A stretch of DNA of 64,000 nucleotides from Bubalus kerabau (GCF_029407905.1 NC_073627.1:46369001-46433000); one strand, 5' to 3'. Positions 11,251 to 23,150 are shown, counted from the stretch's first letter. Program-made: numbers and translations. Notes: generated from the letters alone by a model not told the origin.

Positions 11251-11399
11251 GTTGTTATTTGTTCACGATTGTGGCAGCAGTGGAAGACAAGCTCTTGAGA
11301 GCCGTTCCTGATCATTCCTGTGTTCAGGACGTCACTCTTTCAGTAAATCCTTACAGCGCCCCTCCCTGCAACGTGCACAGCACTTGGGTGTGGAGTGAA

Positions 11400-11600
11400 T
11401 GAGGCAGAGTCATGAATGGGCTTCTAGGATCTCATAGTCTTGGGAAAGAGACAGATGGGGAAATAGGCACTGAAGATACTGTGTGATGATGCCGGTGGAG
11501 GCCGTGCTAGAGACACACAGGAGACATGTAAGTGGCCTAGTCTGGGGGAGGGGGCACTCTAAAAGGCGATCCAAAGAAGGAGGTTCTACTTAAGAATTGT
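11400..11600 (-). repeat. L2 3' remnant (antisense, tentative)
   Basis: 'Cttctaggatctcatagtctt' resembles the L2 'gcttacattctagtggggga' segment. Highly diverged. Confidence 0.4.
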
Positions 11601-12830
11601 GTGAGTATGCTGAGAAGGAGAACACTCAAACCAGCTTAAAAGGGTCATGAGTGGAAAAGAAACAGGGGTATTTATTTCAGAGAACAGAAGCATGGTTGGG
11701 CTACCTGAGAGGTTAGAATTAGGAACTGTGGTGTGAGTGATTCTGTGTGTGTTTGGAGAGAGAGAGAATACACTCTTAACAGGAACACATTGTTCTATAA
11801 ACCCAGGAGTGCAAGTAATGTCTCGCTTCTTACTTTCTCTAAATGCAAGGATCTCATTCCCCAAACTGCCAAGAAGCCTAGTGCCACTCGTTTTTCTCGG
11901 CTCCCTCCATTGGCTTTACCAGAGTCTTGGGACTCATGCAGTCCAGGAGACATGGAGGAGATCCCTGGCTCTCAGTCCATGCTGGACTCTCTGCTGTGGC
12001 CCCATGTCCAGACTGACTGGATACCAGTGGCTACCTCGCCATGCCCATTTCTGCTAAAGGACTTTTGCTGAGGTGCCCATGATCTCAGACACTTATGGTG
12101 CCTGACTCCTTCCCACTGGCCCAGCTGTAGAGCAGCTGACAACCTGGTTCTGGCCAGTCTCCTCTCCCTGGTGATGCCCCAGCTTCTCCCTTAGATGGGC
12201 ATAAATGGGGTGCTACAAACTCATGGCTGCAGGAGCCAGGTGGGCAGATTAAAAGTGGACAGCCTTCAGTCTGTGGCAAACAGGAACACGTGTATAGAGA
12301 ACTGAAACAGGCAAAACTTAAGGACAAACCAACCTGTATGAAGGTTGGATTTGTGACCGGAAGAGTCTTTCCAAAGTGAAGGCCTAGGTGGGTCTTCTGT
12401 GGGGATGATCCCCTTCCCTTAGTGCCTGAAACCCTATAAGGTTCTTAATGCCGTGGTCAAGAGAGCTTAGGAATACTGAACCAGCAAAGCTTGACCTAAA
12501 ACAGAAAAGGTACTGATATTTCATACCTTTGAAACCAAATTCAAATGAATTTCTCAATCACAGCAGCTATTTGAACAGGTCTTTCCTCTCCTCTTCCATA
12601 TTCCTGTGAGATAGGATCTGATAAGCCCTGTTCAGCCTCTGTACTGGTCCAGCCCTCATCCGGATTCTGTGGCCAAGAAGGGGTAGGATCATAGCAGCAA
12701 GTGTGACCGCAACTGTGGATGGGTGGTACGTGGTTGAGAATGGGTGGGGCATTTTTCGTAGAATCAGGGTTTGGGTGGAGCAAAAATCTATTCCATCTAA
12801 ACTCACTCTCAGGATGAATCGAATGTTCTA
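11601..12830. other. ADAP2 intron, nothing recognised
   Basis: No repeat family, exon or conserved element is recognisable. Overlapping open frames of 80-110 codons lack any known similarity. Confidence 0.5.
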
Positions 12831-12839
12831 GATAAAAGG

Positions 12840-13330
12840 TGTATCAAGGGTGAGGGCAGAGAGGTGGGTGAGGCAGAGTGTTCCAAGAGAAGGGAAGAAC
12901 GTGGGGGCAGCGATGGCAAATGATTTTGTATGGAAAGAGCTCAGAGAGCAAAGTGAAAGTGACAATGTTAGTCACTCCATCCTGTCCGACTCTTTGTGAC
13001 CCCATGGACTGTAGCCCACTAGGCTCCTCGGTCTGTGGGATTCTCCAGGCAAGAAGACTGCAGTGGGTTGCCATTTTCTTCTCCAGGGGATCTTCCCAAC
13101 TTAGGGATCGAACCTGGGTCCCCTGCAGATTCGCAGGCAGATTCTTTACTGTCTGAGCTGTCAGGGAAGTCCAGAGGGCAAAGTAAGTCATACTGAAGAA
13201 TTTAAGACTCTTTCCCTGAGGGTAGTGGAGAGGACTCTAAGCTAGACTCAATTAGATTTGCAATTTGAAAATCACTCTGGCTGCCGTAAGGACTGAATGA
13301 AGAGCAGCAGAGCAGAGGCAGAACCAGCTG
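12840..13330 (-). repeat. L2 3' remnant (antisense), split by Bov-tA
   Basis: 'Gaggcagagtgttccaagag' before and 'aaaatcactctggctgccgt' after the SINE follow the antisense L2 order. Confidence 0.55.
12955..13172 (-). repeat. Bov-tA SINE in L2
   Basis: Reverse Bov-tA ending gctgtcagggaagtcc, with agagcaaagt/agggcaaagt repeats at both ends as the likely target duplication. Confidence 0.88.
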
Positions 13331-13499
13331 GCACAAGGGGTTCAGCAGGTGAGAGACGAGGGTGGACACTGCTGAGGGAGGCGTGCTCCCAGGGAGACAC
13401 AGGAGGGCCACGCCAGCTTCAGCCTACGTTGCACTCCAGGTGATGAGCATCTGCACTGATGGAGCATCCCCAGGAGCACCTGCCCCCACCTGAAGGCCT

Positions 13500-13665
13500 G
13501 TCTTTGACACCCGAGGACCTTTGCTCCTCAACGTGTCTCCCAATGACCAGCAGCTCATCATCTATGAACTTGTTAGGAATGCAGAATCTCAGGCCCCACC
13601 CCAAACCCGCTGAATTCAAATCTGCATTTTAACGAGATCCTCGGGTGATGCTTACGCACAGTAGC
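13500..13665 (-). repeat. MER5A-like hAT MITE
   Basis: 'Aacttgttaggaatgcagaa', 'tctcaggccccacccc' and 'tgcattttaacgagatcct' are MER5A landmarks. Confidence 0.7.
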
Positions 13666-13956
13666 AGGAGCCAAGCACCGTGCTGGGCCGCTGCATAACT
13701 CCTGTGCGGCTGGCCTTGGTCCTTTCCCATCGCCCTGGGGATCTGTTTCCCACTTGCTCGGGTGACGCCCTGGGCTCAGGCACCGTCCTCCCAGGTGCCT
13801 GGGTTCAGCCTGAGTAGGACTCGGGGGTGTGCATGTGCCCAAACCTGAAGATCCAGCTGGCTGCCTGCTACCAGCCTCAGCTGCCCGCCCCCCTGGCCCC
13901 CAGCTGGCACTCAGTCTCACTGATTGTCTGTCTGTCCTTTGCATGTCTCTCTGCAG

Positions 13957-14040
13957 GAGATAGTGGACTGGTTCAACGCCCTCCGTGCAGCCCGTCTCCA
14001 ATATCTAAAAATGGCCTTTCCTGAGCTCCCAGAGTCTGAG
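13957..14040 (+). CDS. ADAP2: ADAP2 exon (C-terminal helix of PH domain 1)
   Basis: The 84-nt, phase-0 exon (28 codons) runs from AG at 13955-13956 to donor gtgagc at 14041. It encodes EIVDWFNALRAARLQYLKMA and then FPELPESE. The Trp is the near-invariant Trp of the PH-domain C-terminal helix. Confidence 0.96.
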
Positions 14041-15110
14041 GTGAGCTAAATGCAGACCCCACCTTCCACGGCTCCTGTCTGCCACCTCCTGTGCTCCTGA
14101 TTGGCTGACCTCAAAGACACGCAGAGGCCAGACTCAGTTTGACTGCAGGAAAGACCTTGAGCCTTGGGGTTGGGGACCTCAGCAGGAAACCAAAAGTTTT
14201 TTCCTGGGGAGGCTGGGGGTTATGGCCTCACCATTGGCAAGGCAGTCTCCAAAAAGCAGATCAGACTCTCCCCTTTGGGATCCGTCACTCACAGTGTCAA
14301 AAGGCTCAGGATTTGGGCATCTCTTTCTGACTTCTCCCACTGAAATGCACAAATGGTCCCTCACATACTGCTTACAATGTGCTTCTGAACCTGGTTTATC
14401 TTGTCATCCCTTTTATCTAATCGTCCTTTTCGGCCAGCAGTTAGGTGAGGTGATTATTCCCATTCCAGCGATGAGAAACTGAGTCCCAGGAAGGTCAAGG
14501 GCATAACCGAAGGTGTTCTTCCCACTTGAACATCCCCCACTTTGCCCTTTCCTAGTCTGCATTAAGGAAGGCAGTGGGATCTTTCCCATTATCATTCTAA
14601 CAGGAAGAGTCTGCCTTGCATGGCCAAGGTGACAGTGAGCCTGAGAACTTCATTTCAGTTGTCTTCAGAGGTCTGGGGCATCCATGTACATCCCTTAGGC
14701 TTGGCTGGGGAAGCTGTATAGAGTGGGCTGTGAGCTGGAGGGTGTGAGCTGGGAGGCCTGGGCCCTTGTGGATGGTCTGCTGCTGACTTGCTGTGTGACC
14801 ACTGCAGGTGAAGCTGCCTCTCTGAGCATCTGTTCCCACATCTGTAAGGTGGCGCTTGGTCTGGGTCATCTTCAGGGTCTCTTCTAACTCTGAGGTGCTG
14901 TACTCTAGTCCCTGTGTTAGGCCTGCTCTGGAAGGATTTTGTAAGAGATAGGGGGTCTAAAGACCATGTTAATCGTGTGACTTTTTTTTTTTTGGCCATA
15001 CCACACAGCATGCGGAGTATTATTTCCCTGATCAGGGATGGGACCTGTGCCCCCTGCAGTAGAAGTGCAGAGTCTTAATCACTGGACCGCCAGGGAAGTC
15101 CCATTCCTGG
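14041..15110. other. ADAP2 intron with MIR-like remnants and a short CHR-type SINE
   Basis: Weak MIR-like segments lie at 14380-14510 and 14740-14880, and a short CHR-type SINE (minus) at 14982-15102 ending gaccgccagggaagtccc. The rest is unrecognised. Confidence 0.5.
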
Positions 15111-16639
15111 GACTTTCCTATTCCCAACTGTTAGATCCTTCTTGAAAACCTAAGTGCCCATTAATTCCCCAGTTTGCAGGGAGCGAAGTGTCTGGAATGG
15201 GGGTCCTCTCCAGACCTAGGGATGCACTGAGATGGCAGATCTCCACGAGTTACTCCAGCCAGGCCTGGCTCAGGGCCCTCCTGGCCTGCAGAGTCAGCAG
15301 CCATAGCGGGTGAATGCCCACTTGCATGGGCGTGGCGTGGGGGTGCTGACTGCTGCCTGGAGACACTGAGGGCAAGTTGCAGACGCCCCGCCTCCCTGTC
15401 TGGGCAGCTCTCCAACTCAGCGGACCCATGCGGGGGAAACTGGGCTTTGGTAACATCCTCAACGTTCTCTTCCTCCCGCCTCCACTATCGTTACCTCCTA
15501 TCCACCCCTAGTTTCCTCCCGCCTGCCTCTCTCCCTGTCTTGCCTCCCCCCATGTCTACATAGGGTATGAGGTTCTGAGCAACCACCCAAGTCTGGCTCG
15601 AGCTCAGGGATCCAACGCCAGAAACCTAGGGGACCCCAGTGGGATTGTGGTTCCGTAAAAAGAAACGCATGGACCCGAAGGCAGGGAAGCTGATGTGTTA
15701 CGCAGGGCAAGTGGCCTCACCTCTCCTAGCCCCAGTTAACTCATCTGTCACCACTGGGACAGTCCCTGCCTCCAGGGCTGCATGTGTCCAGTGAGCCAAG
15801 GCATCTAAAGTGCAGTGCATACTACCCCATTCCCGGCCTCTTTCTCCTTCTCAAGGCCTAGATTCACCCTGCCCTGGCTTCAGTTCAGACAACTGAGCGA
15901 TTAGGACTCTTGTCTTTGCTCCAAATGAAAGAATTAAAGCCTACAGAATGCATTTTACGGAAAGGGGAATGGTGTCCTTTATATTTTTTATTTCTCGCTC
16001 ACAACTTTCTCCCTTCAGACTTCCCATTCCTACTTCCAAACCTTACATCCCCTTTGCCCCTGCTCTCGACCCAGGCTCTGTTCTCATCTGAAGCTCTAGA
16101 CTTGCCAGTTTGACACCCTGGAGCACAGGAGGCCAGTGTTAATCCCTGGAAGCTTCTCTGAGCGTAGGATGGTCTTGCAGATCACATAATGTGGTATCCT
16201 TATTACACAGAAGGAAACAGGCCCAGAGAGGCATAAGGTCTTACCAAGATAACACAGCTGGTTGAGGTCAGACCTGGAGCTAGAACTCAAGTCTCCTGAC
16301 TTCTAGTCCAGAGCTTTCTCTACTTAATTCATCCTGCCATCGCCTCCTATGGCCCTGGCTCAGAATCCCCACCAATGCCCAGGTCTTGGCCAAGGGCCTG
16401 ATCAGAAGGTTCTGGCATATTTAAATTTGAGCATCATAGAGTAGCAGTATAGCTACTACTAGGGTCTGGCTGGTGTCTGTCGGCTCTAGGTGGTGAAAGT
16501 TCTTCATCCTACCGGCGACATGTCTTCGGGAAAATCCTGTGACTTTTCTGAGGTCTTGTTTCTTCCTTCAGAGCATGAAAATGATAACATCCGCCTCACA
16601 GGGTGGTTGAGAATTACACGCAGAGCCTGACACACAGTC
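15111..16639. other. ADAP2 intron with MIR remnants
   Basis: MIR-like stretches occur at about 15700-15830, 16150-16320 ('cccagagaggcataaggtct') and 16540-16635. The remainder is unrecognised. Confidence 0.5.
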
Positions 16640-16771
16640 AGTCAGTTCAGTCGCTCAGTCGTGTCCAATTCTTAGCGACCCTGTGGACTGCAGCACACCA
16701 GGCTTCCCTGTCCATCACCTACTCCCGGAGCTTGCTCAAACTCATGTCCATCGAGTCGGTGATGCCATCCA
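16640..16771 (-). mobile_element. BovB fragment, short
   Basis: Covers only the 3' 130 bp of BovB, from cagttcagtcgctcagtcgt to gagtcggtgatgccatcca. Confidence 0.85.
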
Positions 16772-17117
16772 CCTGATGACACGCAGTAGATACTCAGAAT
16801 ACAAACACCCCCCCCCCCCGATACCAGGAGGGTCTCCTCAGAGCCTGACCTGTGTCCTCCTCCTGGAATTGCTGAAAGAACACTTAACCTAAGTCTTTAT
16901 ACCAAGACTCAGCTGTGCTGGTTAGCTCTGCAGGCATCTGGGGTGCTGTTGTCAGGCTCTGTCGAAATGTTAACGTTGCATCCATACCAAATATAACCAT
17001 GTGCACACATCCTTCCCCATTGCAAACTTCCCCCTTTGTCAGGGAGCCAAGTTCGCTGGGGAAGCTCGGCCTCCTGGGTGGGAGGCAGGGGGTCAGTGTG
17101 TGTCTCTCTTCCCCCAG

Positions 17118-17180
17118 CTTGTGCCCCTCATCACCAGGAACTATCTCAAACAAGGCTTCATGGAAAAGACCGGTCCAAAG
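17118..17180 (+). CDS. ADAP2: ADAP2 exon (linker and start of PH domain 2)
   Basis: The 63-nt, phase-0 exon (21 codons) has acceptor cccccag ending at 17117 and donor gtacat at 17181. It encodes LVPLITRNYLKQGFMEKTGP followed by Lys. The Phe-Met-Glu-Lys-Thr-Gly segment is the first strand of PH2. Confidence 0.95.
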
Positions 17181-17800
17181 GTACATCCCGTGTTCCTTGG
17201 GGGGGACTTTCATGGCCTCAGTGCCAGTGGGCAGTGGGGCCAAAGTGGGGAGGTGGGAAAATGGGGAACCAGGGGCAGGGAGGAGGGAGGAAGCGGAAGT
17301 AAATGGACTTTTGTGAGTTCCAGGGGTGAAGGACCAAGTGGGAGACAGGGTGGCTGGAGGGTGGTCCAGCCTCACTCAGGTGCTTCTCCCTGCAACTGGG
17401 CATCTTCCTTCCTGATCACCATCGCCATCAGTGGCTCTCATCTTTACATCATCTAACTGACCCTGTTCTTGGGAAAGCACAGCTGAAAAGGGAAAGCACA
17501 GCTGAAAAGCACAGCTCCTTTGGGGGGCAGCTCTTGAACACTTGTGTGCTCTGAGCTGGGGCCCTACCAGGACCGATCAAGTGAGGCAGGACTAGTGACT
17601 GGTCTGAGAGAATTCACCTCGGTACCTATGCTTGGACGCCAGTGAGGCCCCTGCCGCCCCAGGACATCTCAGACCCAGCCTGGATGCTGGTGGGGTGAAG
17701 CTCCAAGCCAGAAGATGGAGATGGTGGGGGGTTGTGCAGAGGAGGCGGGGTGCAGGGAAGCAGGGAAGGGGGAGGAGAGAAGAAGGAAGAAGGAAGCAGA
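17181..17800. other. ADAP2 intron, nothing recognised except a small tandem repeat
   Basis: The segment aaagcacagctgaaaa is repeated in tandem at about 17471-17510. The rest is purine-rich and unrecognised. Confidence 0.5.
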
Positions 17801-17925
17801 TGTGTGAGTGCTTAGTCTTGCCTGACTCTGCGACACCGTGGACTGTAGCCTGCCAGGCTCCTCTGTCCATGGGATTTCCTAGGCAAGAATACTGGAGTAG
17901 GGTGTCATTTCCTTCTCCCAGAGGA
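17800..17925 (-). repeat. Bov-A monomer
   Basis: Reverse Bov-A unit without a tRNA-like head. An A-rich tract follows at 17941-17965. Confidence 0.8.
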
Positions 17926-18511
17926 AAGCAGAGGAACTCCCTAAAAAAAAAAAAAGAAAAAAACCCAAAGCAACGGCTTTCCGATGCTTTTTTTTTTAAG
18001 GTGTAATACGCTGACGCAATGTTTGTTAAGATGACAGTGAAAGTGTTAGGCAGTCACAGTAAAGGGAGCCTCAGACGGCTGGGTAAAGGGTTGCAGGTTT
18101 TCGTCCTTCAGCAGCTGGTGGCACCGCCCCTGTGGCTCTTAGGGGGACTTTCCTTCCCCTGACCTAGGTTCGAATTTGGCCAAGCCCAGGGCTTTCAGAA
18201 GCGCTGAGCAGTAGCCACTTCTGATTTCCCAGGTTCCTTTTTCTGAGATATCTTGTCCACAGCCTGAGAAAGAGGAAAATGCTTCTTCCAACGCACATAG
18301 GCAGCGGCTGGAGGCCGCAAGGGAAAGCTGGGGTGGAGGAGGGTGTTTGGAGCCGTCAGAGCTCAAGGCCCGGGGGTGGGGCGAGCGCTGGGGTGTCCGA
18401 CTGCCAAGCCAGGAACTGGCCGGCTCCCTCGTCCTGGCCCAGGCTGGCCCTCTGACCTCTGTGCCCCACCCCTGCCTGGCCAAGCCTGATACAAAGTTCC
18501 CTCTTCTGCAG

Positions 18512-18589
18512 CAGAGAGAACCTTTCAAGAAAAGGTGGTTTGCTCTGGATCCCCAGGAGCGCAGGCTGCTTTATTACAAGAACCCACTG
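18512..18589 (+). CDS. ADAP2: ADAP2 exon (PH domain 2, basic strand)
   Basis: The 78-nt, phase-0 exon (26 codons) starts after ttctgcag ending at 18511 and ends before gtaaga at 18590. It encodes QREPFKKRWFALDPQERRLL and then YYKNPL. The FKKRWFAL stretch is the typical second strand of a PH domain with lipid-contacting basic residues. Confidence 0.95.
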
Positions 18590-18859
18590 GTAAGAGTCAC
18601 TGATGGCCCCCCTGCTGAGCACCAGCAGGCAGAGGTGGGGTCAGAGCTGGTCGGGGACCATGGGGATGCAACAGGGCTGGAGAGACCCAGCGAGAGACAC
18701 CATCACGGTTGTCTCTAAGTCATCCCTGGGCATGAAACTGCTCTCCCTCGCCTTCAAGAAGTCCTTCACGTGTGTCCAAAAGCTGCCAAGTTAGCCAAGA
18801 AAGGACTTCCCCATCCTCTAGTCTCCAGGGCTGCCTTCCAACGTGGAGGCTGTGGAGAG

Positions 18860-19080
18860 TCACAGTTGGGAGTAACAGCTCTAGAACGCGACTGCCTGGG
18901 CTCTGGGACCAGCCCTGCCACTTTTAGGGGTGCACCCGTGGCATTTTGACAGAGCACTCAGTTCTCCTTGCCTCAGTTTCCTCAATCAGGAGATGACTTA
19001 ATAACACTGCTGTCTTCAGAGGTTACCCTGAGGATTATTCTGTGAGTTACTATACATAAAGCACTTGAATTCTTAGTGCA
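18860..19080 (+). repeat. MIR SINE
   Basis: 'Ctagaacgcgactgcctggg', 'ttgcctcagtttcctcaatc' and 'ttactatacataaagcactt' are MIR landmarks in order. Confidence 0.75.
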
Positions 19081-19082
19081 GA

Positions 19083-19182
19083 GTTCAGTTCAGTTCAGTC
19101 GCTCAGTCGTGTCTGACTCTTTGCGACCCAATGGACTGCAGCATGCTAGGCCTCCCTGTCCATCGCCAACTCCCAGAGTTAG
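19083..19182 (-). mobile_element. BovB fragment, short
   Basis: Only the last 100 bp of BovB, starting cagttcagttcagtcgctca. Confidence 0.8.
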
Positions 19183-19204
19183 CTCTTCATAAACACTGAG
19201 TATG

Positions 19205-19430
19205 GGACTTCCCACGTGGTGCTAGTGGTAAAGAACCCATCTACCAATGCAGGGGACCTAAGAGATGCAGGTTCCATCCCTGGGTTGGGAAGATTTCCTA
19301 GAGAAGGGCATGGCAACTCACTCCAGTATTCTTGCCTGGAGAATCCCATGCACAGAAGAATCTGGAGGGCTACAGTCCATGGGGTCACAAAGAGTCGAAC
19401 ATGGCTGAAGTCACTTAACATGCACACACG
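19205..19430 (+). repeat. Bov-tA SINE
   Basis: Full-length, starting gacttcccacgtggtgctag and ending aagtcacttaacatgcacac. Confidence 0.88.
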
Positions 19431-19454
19431 CAAACATTGTATCATTTAAACAGA

Positions 19455-19659
19455 TGTTGTTTAGTTGCTAAGTCGTGTCTGACTCTTTGTGACCCCATGG
19501 ACTATAGCCCGCCAGGCTCCTCTGTTCATGGGATTCCCCAGGCAAGGATATGGAGTGGTTTGCGGTGCCATCCTCCAGGGGATCTTCCTGACTCAGGGAT
19601 CCAACCGACCTCTTCTGCTTTGCAGGCGGGTTCTTTGCCACTGAGCCACCAGAGAAGCT
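19455..19659 (-). repeat. Bov-tA SINE
   Basis: Flanked by a perfect 12-bp duplication, catttaaacaga (19443-19454 and 19660-19671). It sits 200 bp before the ADAP2 exon at 19862. Confidence 0.92.
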
Positions 19660-19861
19660 CATTTAAACAGAGGCTGTGTGTGATTTCCTTTATAGTTTGA
19701 GCCTTTTAAATTCAGGGGTCCTCCTAGCTGAAATCCCTAGCACAGCCCCCACCCAACACACACACAGCCCTCTTACTAAGATGGACCTGGGGGCTCTCAG
19801 GCCTGCAGGTGGCCCTCTGCCCCAGGTGTGGCCTCTGATGACCTCTGTCCTCTCTTTTCAG

Positions 19862-20090
19862 GATGCCTTCGAGCTGGGCCAGGTGTTTCTCGGGAGCAAC
19901 GAACAGGGGTACCAGGTGTTCGAAGATCTGCCCAAGGGCATCCGAGGGAACCGCTGGAAAGCTGGCCTCACCATCGTCACCCCCCACCGGAGGTTCGTCT
20001 TCACCTGCCCCAGCGAGAAGGAGCAGCGTGAATGGCTGGAGAGTTTTCGGGAGGTCCTCTCCAGCCCCTTGACACCCCTCAACCTCCTTG
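19862..20090 (+). CDS. ADAP2: ADAP2 exon (main body of PH domain 2)
   Basis: The 229-nt exon has acceptor cttttcag ending at 19861 and donor gtaaga at 20091. It contains 76 codons plus the first base of the next. It covers DAFELGQVFLGSNEQGYQVF, the conserved DLPKGIRGNRWKAGLTIVTP segment, and the terminal PH helix with EWLESFREVLSS, including the invariant Trp. It ends in the short C-terminal tail. Confidence 0.96.
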
Positions 20091-20349
20091 GTAAGATACA
20101 GGGCCATGTGTGTGTTCCTTTGGCCAAGGAAAGTGGGCAGAAAGGGGCTTCTTCCCTTGGGTTCAGCTGTGAGTCCTGAAACCGGGGTCATGGCTCTTGA
20201 CTGCCCCCTTTCCCTTTTCTTCTTTCCTGGCCAAAGAGAAGTTCAGACAGTGCACATTATTGCCCGGAAACCCTCTCTGTCCACATCGAGTTCCTCTACC
20301 GGGAGGCTTTCCCTAGTGGATCCGGATGAGCTTCGTCTCGGTGGAGCTG

Positions 20350-20571
20350 TTGCTTTCGTAGTTGTTCAGTTTCTAAGTTGTGCCTGACTCTTTTGCGATC
20401 CCATGAACCGTAGCCCTGCCAGGCGCCTCTGTCCATGGGATTTCCCAGGCGAAGAGTACTGGAGTGGGTTGCCATCTCCTCCTCCAGGGAATCTTCCCAA
20501 CTCAGGGATCGAACCCACAGCTCCTGCACTGGCAAGCAGATTCTTTGCCACTGAGCCACCAGGGAAGCCCA
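20350..20571 (-). repeat. Bov-tA SINE
   Basis: Reverse Bov-tA ending gagccaccagggaagccca, in the last ADAP2 intron. Confidence 0.88.
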
Positions 20572-21316
20572 AACTGTCGCTTAGGCCCTGTTTTCTACCC
20601 TGCTCCCTTCCCAGGAGCCGAGCAGCCTCTCTGCCCCTCCACTCCCTGCCCCTGAGTCCCTTTTCCCGTGAGAAATCCTCGGCCTGTTAGGAAGGTCACA
20701 CCCGCCGGCAGCTCCTGGGATTCTGGGTTCCTCCCCACCCAGAGGGAAGGCTATTTTTAGGGTGCTGCTCTTTTCTGGGCCCTGGTCTGTCTGCTCCTCT
20801 CCTGCTCCTCCCCTTTGCCCCAGATGTGTCTCGAGCAGGCTTCCCCATCTGCAGACAGCCTCATGGAAGGAGGGGAGACATTCTGAGCAGGAAACTTCTG
20901 GCCCAGGGCCTTCTGGCTCCTGGGACACCGAGGAGAAGTTCTGTGTTTAGAAAAGTACAGACTGAGTAGGTGACCCCATGCGGTCCCTGGGGAGAAACCC
21001 TGGTGCCCTTTGAGTCTGACCAGGATAAACACAGACTTGCTTCACTCTCCAAAAATCCCGCCTCTGAGATGGGCTGGGAAGTTGTTAATGAAGAACATTA
21101 GTGTCTTTTCCTCCCGGGGGCCTGTGCTTCTGAGTCTCTGCTGCTCTGTTTCCGCTTTTCTCTCCTCTGCTGTGTCTGTGTCCCTTCATCTACCACTTTT
21201 TGGTCTGTTTTTTTATTCTGTTTCCCTCTGTCATTGCTCCCCTCTCCTCTCGCTGTCCCTTCCCTCCGGTGGGACTACGCTGGCACAGCCATACCCTCTT
21301 TTTGTTCCCTTTGTAG
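20572..21316. other. Last ADAP2 intron, nothing recognised
   Basis: GC-rich then pyrimidine-rich (21110-21300) intron end. No repeat family recognised. Confidence 0.5.
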
Positions 21317-21351
21317 CTGTGTCAACAGAGAGTGACTGCAGCCACAGGTGA
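21317..21351 (+). CDS. ADAP2: ADAP2 terminal coding exon with stop
   Basis: After ttgtag ending at 21316, 35 nt complete the split codon and encode AVSTESDCSHR followed by TGA at 21349-21351. The human tail (TASTES... ending in Arg, from memory) matches in length and in the STES motif. The 3'UTR continues in this exon. Confidence 0.9.
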
Positions 21352-21599
21352 CCCACTGGCCACGCAGCGCGCCTGGTGGAAAGGAGAGGTTACCACTTCA
21401 GCCTTGGGGGCCCCGCAGGAGTGCCCCCCCGAAGTCGGCAGCTGTCATGGGCAGTGAACTTTGCCAAGACCAAAGCTTTGGCCTTTACCTGCCGGCTCCC
21501 TGGGCCTCCTCGCTGCCCTAGGGGTCTGGGGAGCTCGTAAATGTCCTAGGGGCTCAGGACACCGGAAATGAAGGCACTGCAATGGGAAGGCACCCGTGG

Positions 21600-22312
21600 C
21601 ATCAGCCAAGATGAAGAAACAGATAACAACAAGAAGTTTAAGCTGAATCCAACCATGAGGAAACAATCAGACAAGTCCACATTAGAGGAATTCTGCAAAA
21701 CGACTGGTAGACACTTCAAGACTGCCAGTATCGTGAAAGATCAAGTAGTCCGAAAACTGTTCTAGATTAGACAAGACTAAAGAGACATAGACATAGCCAC
21801 AAAATGCAATTCATGATTCTTGATTAGATCTTGGATTTTAAACAGTTTTTGACATGTAATCCAGATAACTGGGGAAGTTCCAATATGGATGTATATTAGC
21901 TAGTAGTATTGTAACATTGTGATTTGTGCTGTATTTGTGTAGGAGGACGCTCTTGTTCTGAGGGATTCTGAAGCAGTCAGGGATAAAATATAGTATGTCT
22001 ACATATGTCATATGTATGTCATACATGTCATATGTATGTCATATGTATGACATACATTTGACATACATGTCAGCAAAATATAAATATATCTGTACATAGA
22101 GAGTATATACATAGATATAGTGTGTGTGTATTTATGAAAAAGAAAGTCTGTGTACACACTCACTCAGGGGGAGAGAGAGAAAGCGGACCACTGTGCAAAA
22201 TGTTAGCAACTTCATCTAGATGAAGTATAGCTGGATGCTTATTGTCCAATTCATGCAAATTTCCTATAGGCTTGAAAGTTTTCGAATTTAAAAGTTAGGG
22301 GGAAATTACTTT
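21600..22312 (+). mobile_element. Ancient L1M-type 3'UTR
   Basis: The text from gaggaaacaatcagacaag through 'gtcttgttctgaggg' to 'tgtgcaaaatgttagcaact' follows an old mammalian L1 3' end. An apparent 65-codon frame here is repeat-derived. Confidence 0.55.
22002..22072. repeat. ACATATG-type repeats with a perfect hairpin
   Basis: Repeated catatgtatgt / acatacatgtca units include a 26-nt inverted repeat at 22032-22057 (12-nt arms, 2-nt centre). Confidence 0.8.
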
Positions 22313-22582
22313 AAAAGCATCCACTTTTCACTCTTCAATAGTAGTGGGTTTTCCCCATGAATCGAAAATGTTCCTGGGAGAGTTTTACCTTTGTGCACAT
22401 CTTAGAAGATATAAAAGTGTAGCTAATACAAAAGAACAAACAACCCCCCTCCCCCCAAAGCACAATGTTCCCATCCACGCACTCTGGAAGGAAAGAAGGA
22501 AGACAAGATGACAACTCCCCTGGACCCCAGGGAGAGAGCTATCCAGCCTGAATGCCATGTCTGGCCCTGCCACTAACTCACA

Positions 22583-22694
22583 TGTGAGTGTTCAGTCGCT
22601 CAGTCGCTCATTCGTGTCTGACTCTTTGCAACCCCGTGGACTGTATCCCGCCAGGCTCCTCCATTCATGGGATTTTCCAGGCAAAAATACTGGC
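22583..22694 (-). repeat. Bov-A monomer
   Basis: Reverse Bov-A unit, with the initial gctcagtcgctcattcgtgt slightly duplicated. Confidence 0.8.
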
Positions 22695-22719
22695 CGCTAA
22701 TGAGACTGTTGGAAAACTC

Positions 22720-23150
22720 ACTTCCCCACTTCTGTGCCTTGGTTTTTCCCTTTCAAATGAGGAAGTTGAAGCAACTGCTGAAATTCAATGGAAGCAACAG
22801 CTATTTCTGAGCACCTCCCAGGTGCCAGGCTCTGCACGGGCAGGAACCAGATGACGTGGTCCCCGCTGTCACAGATTTCAGCCCGCCAGACAGCAGGCCT
22901 AACAAGGGCAAGACAATGAGGCAAGTGTTCAGAAAGGGGATGTGCGGGCTGCTGCAAGGTGTGTGGCAATAGGGTTCACCCTGAGCGGGAGGAGGGAGCC
23001 TCCTTCTTTTCCAGAAAGTGACGTCTAAGTCGAAATCTTAAACTGTTCAGAGGTTAGTCAAAGGGAAGAGGGCCAGAAAAACACTGTAGGGTAAGGGAGG
23101 AAAATGTTCAGAGGCTCCCAGATGGGCAAGAGGAACGGAAAGAAATCGCG
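22720..23150 (-). repeat. MIR/L2 remnants (antisense)
   Basis: 'Gagcacctcccaggtgccag' and the following sequence match an antisense L2 end. Confidence 0.45.

Noticed and set aside
21568..21765. 65-codon frame after the ADAP2 stop
   Set aside because: It overlaps an old L1 3'UTR and has no splice or start support.
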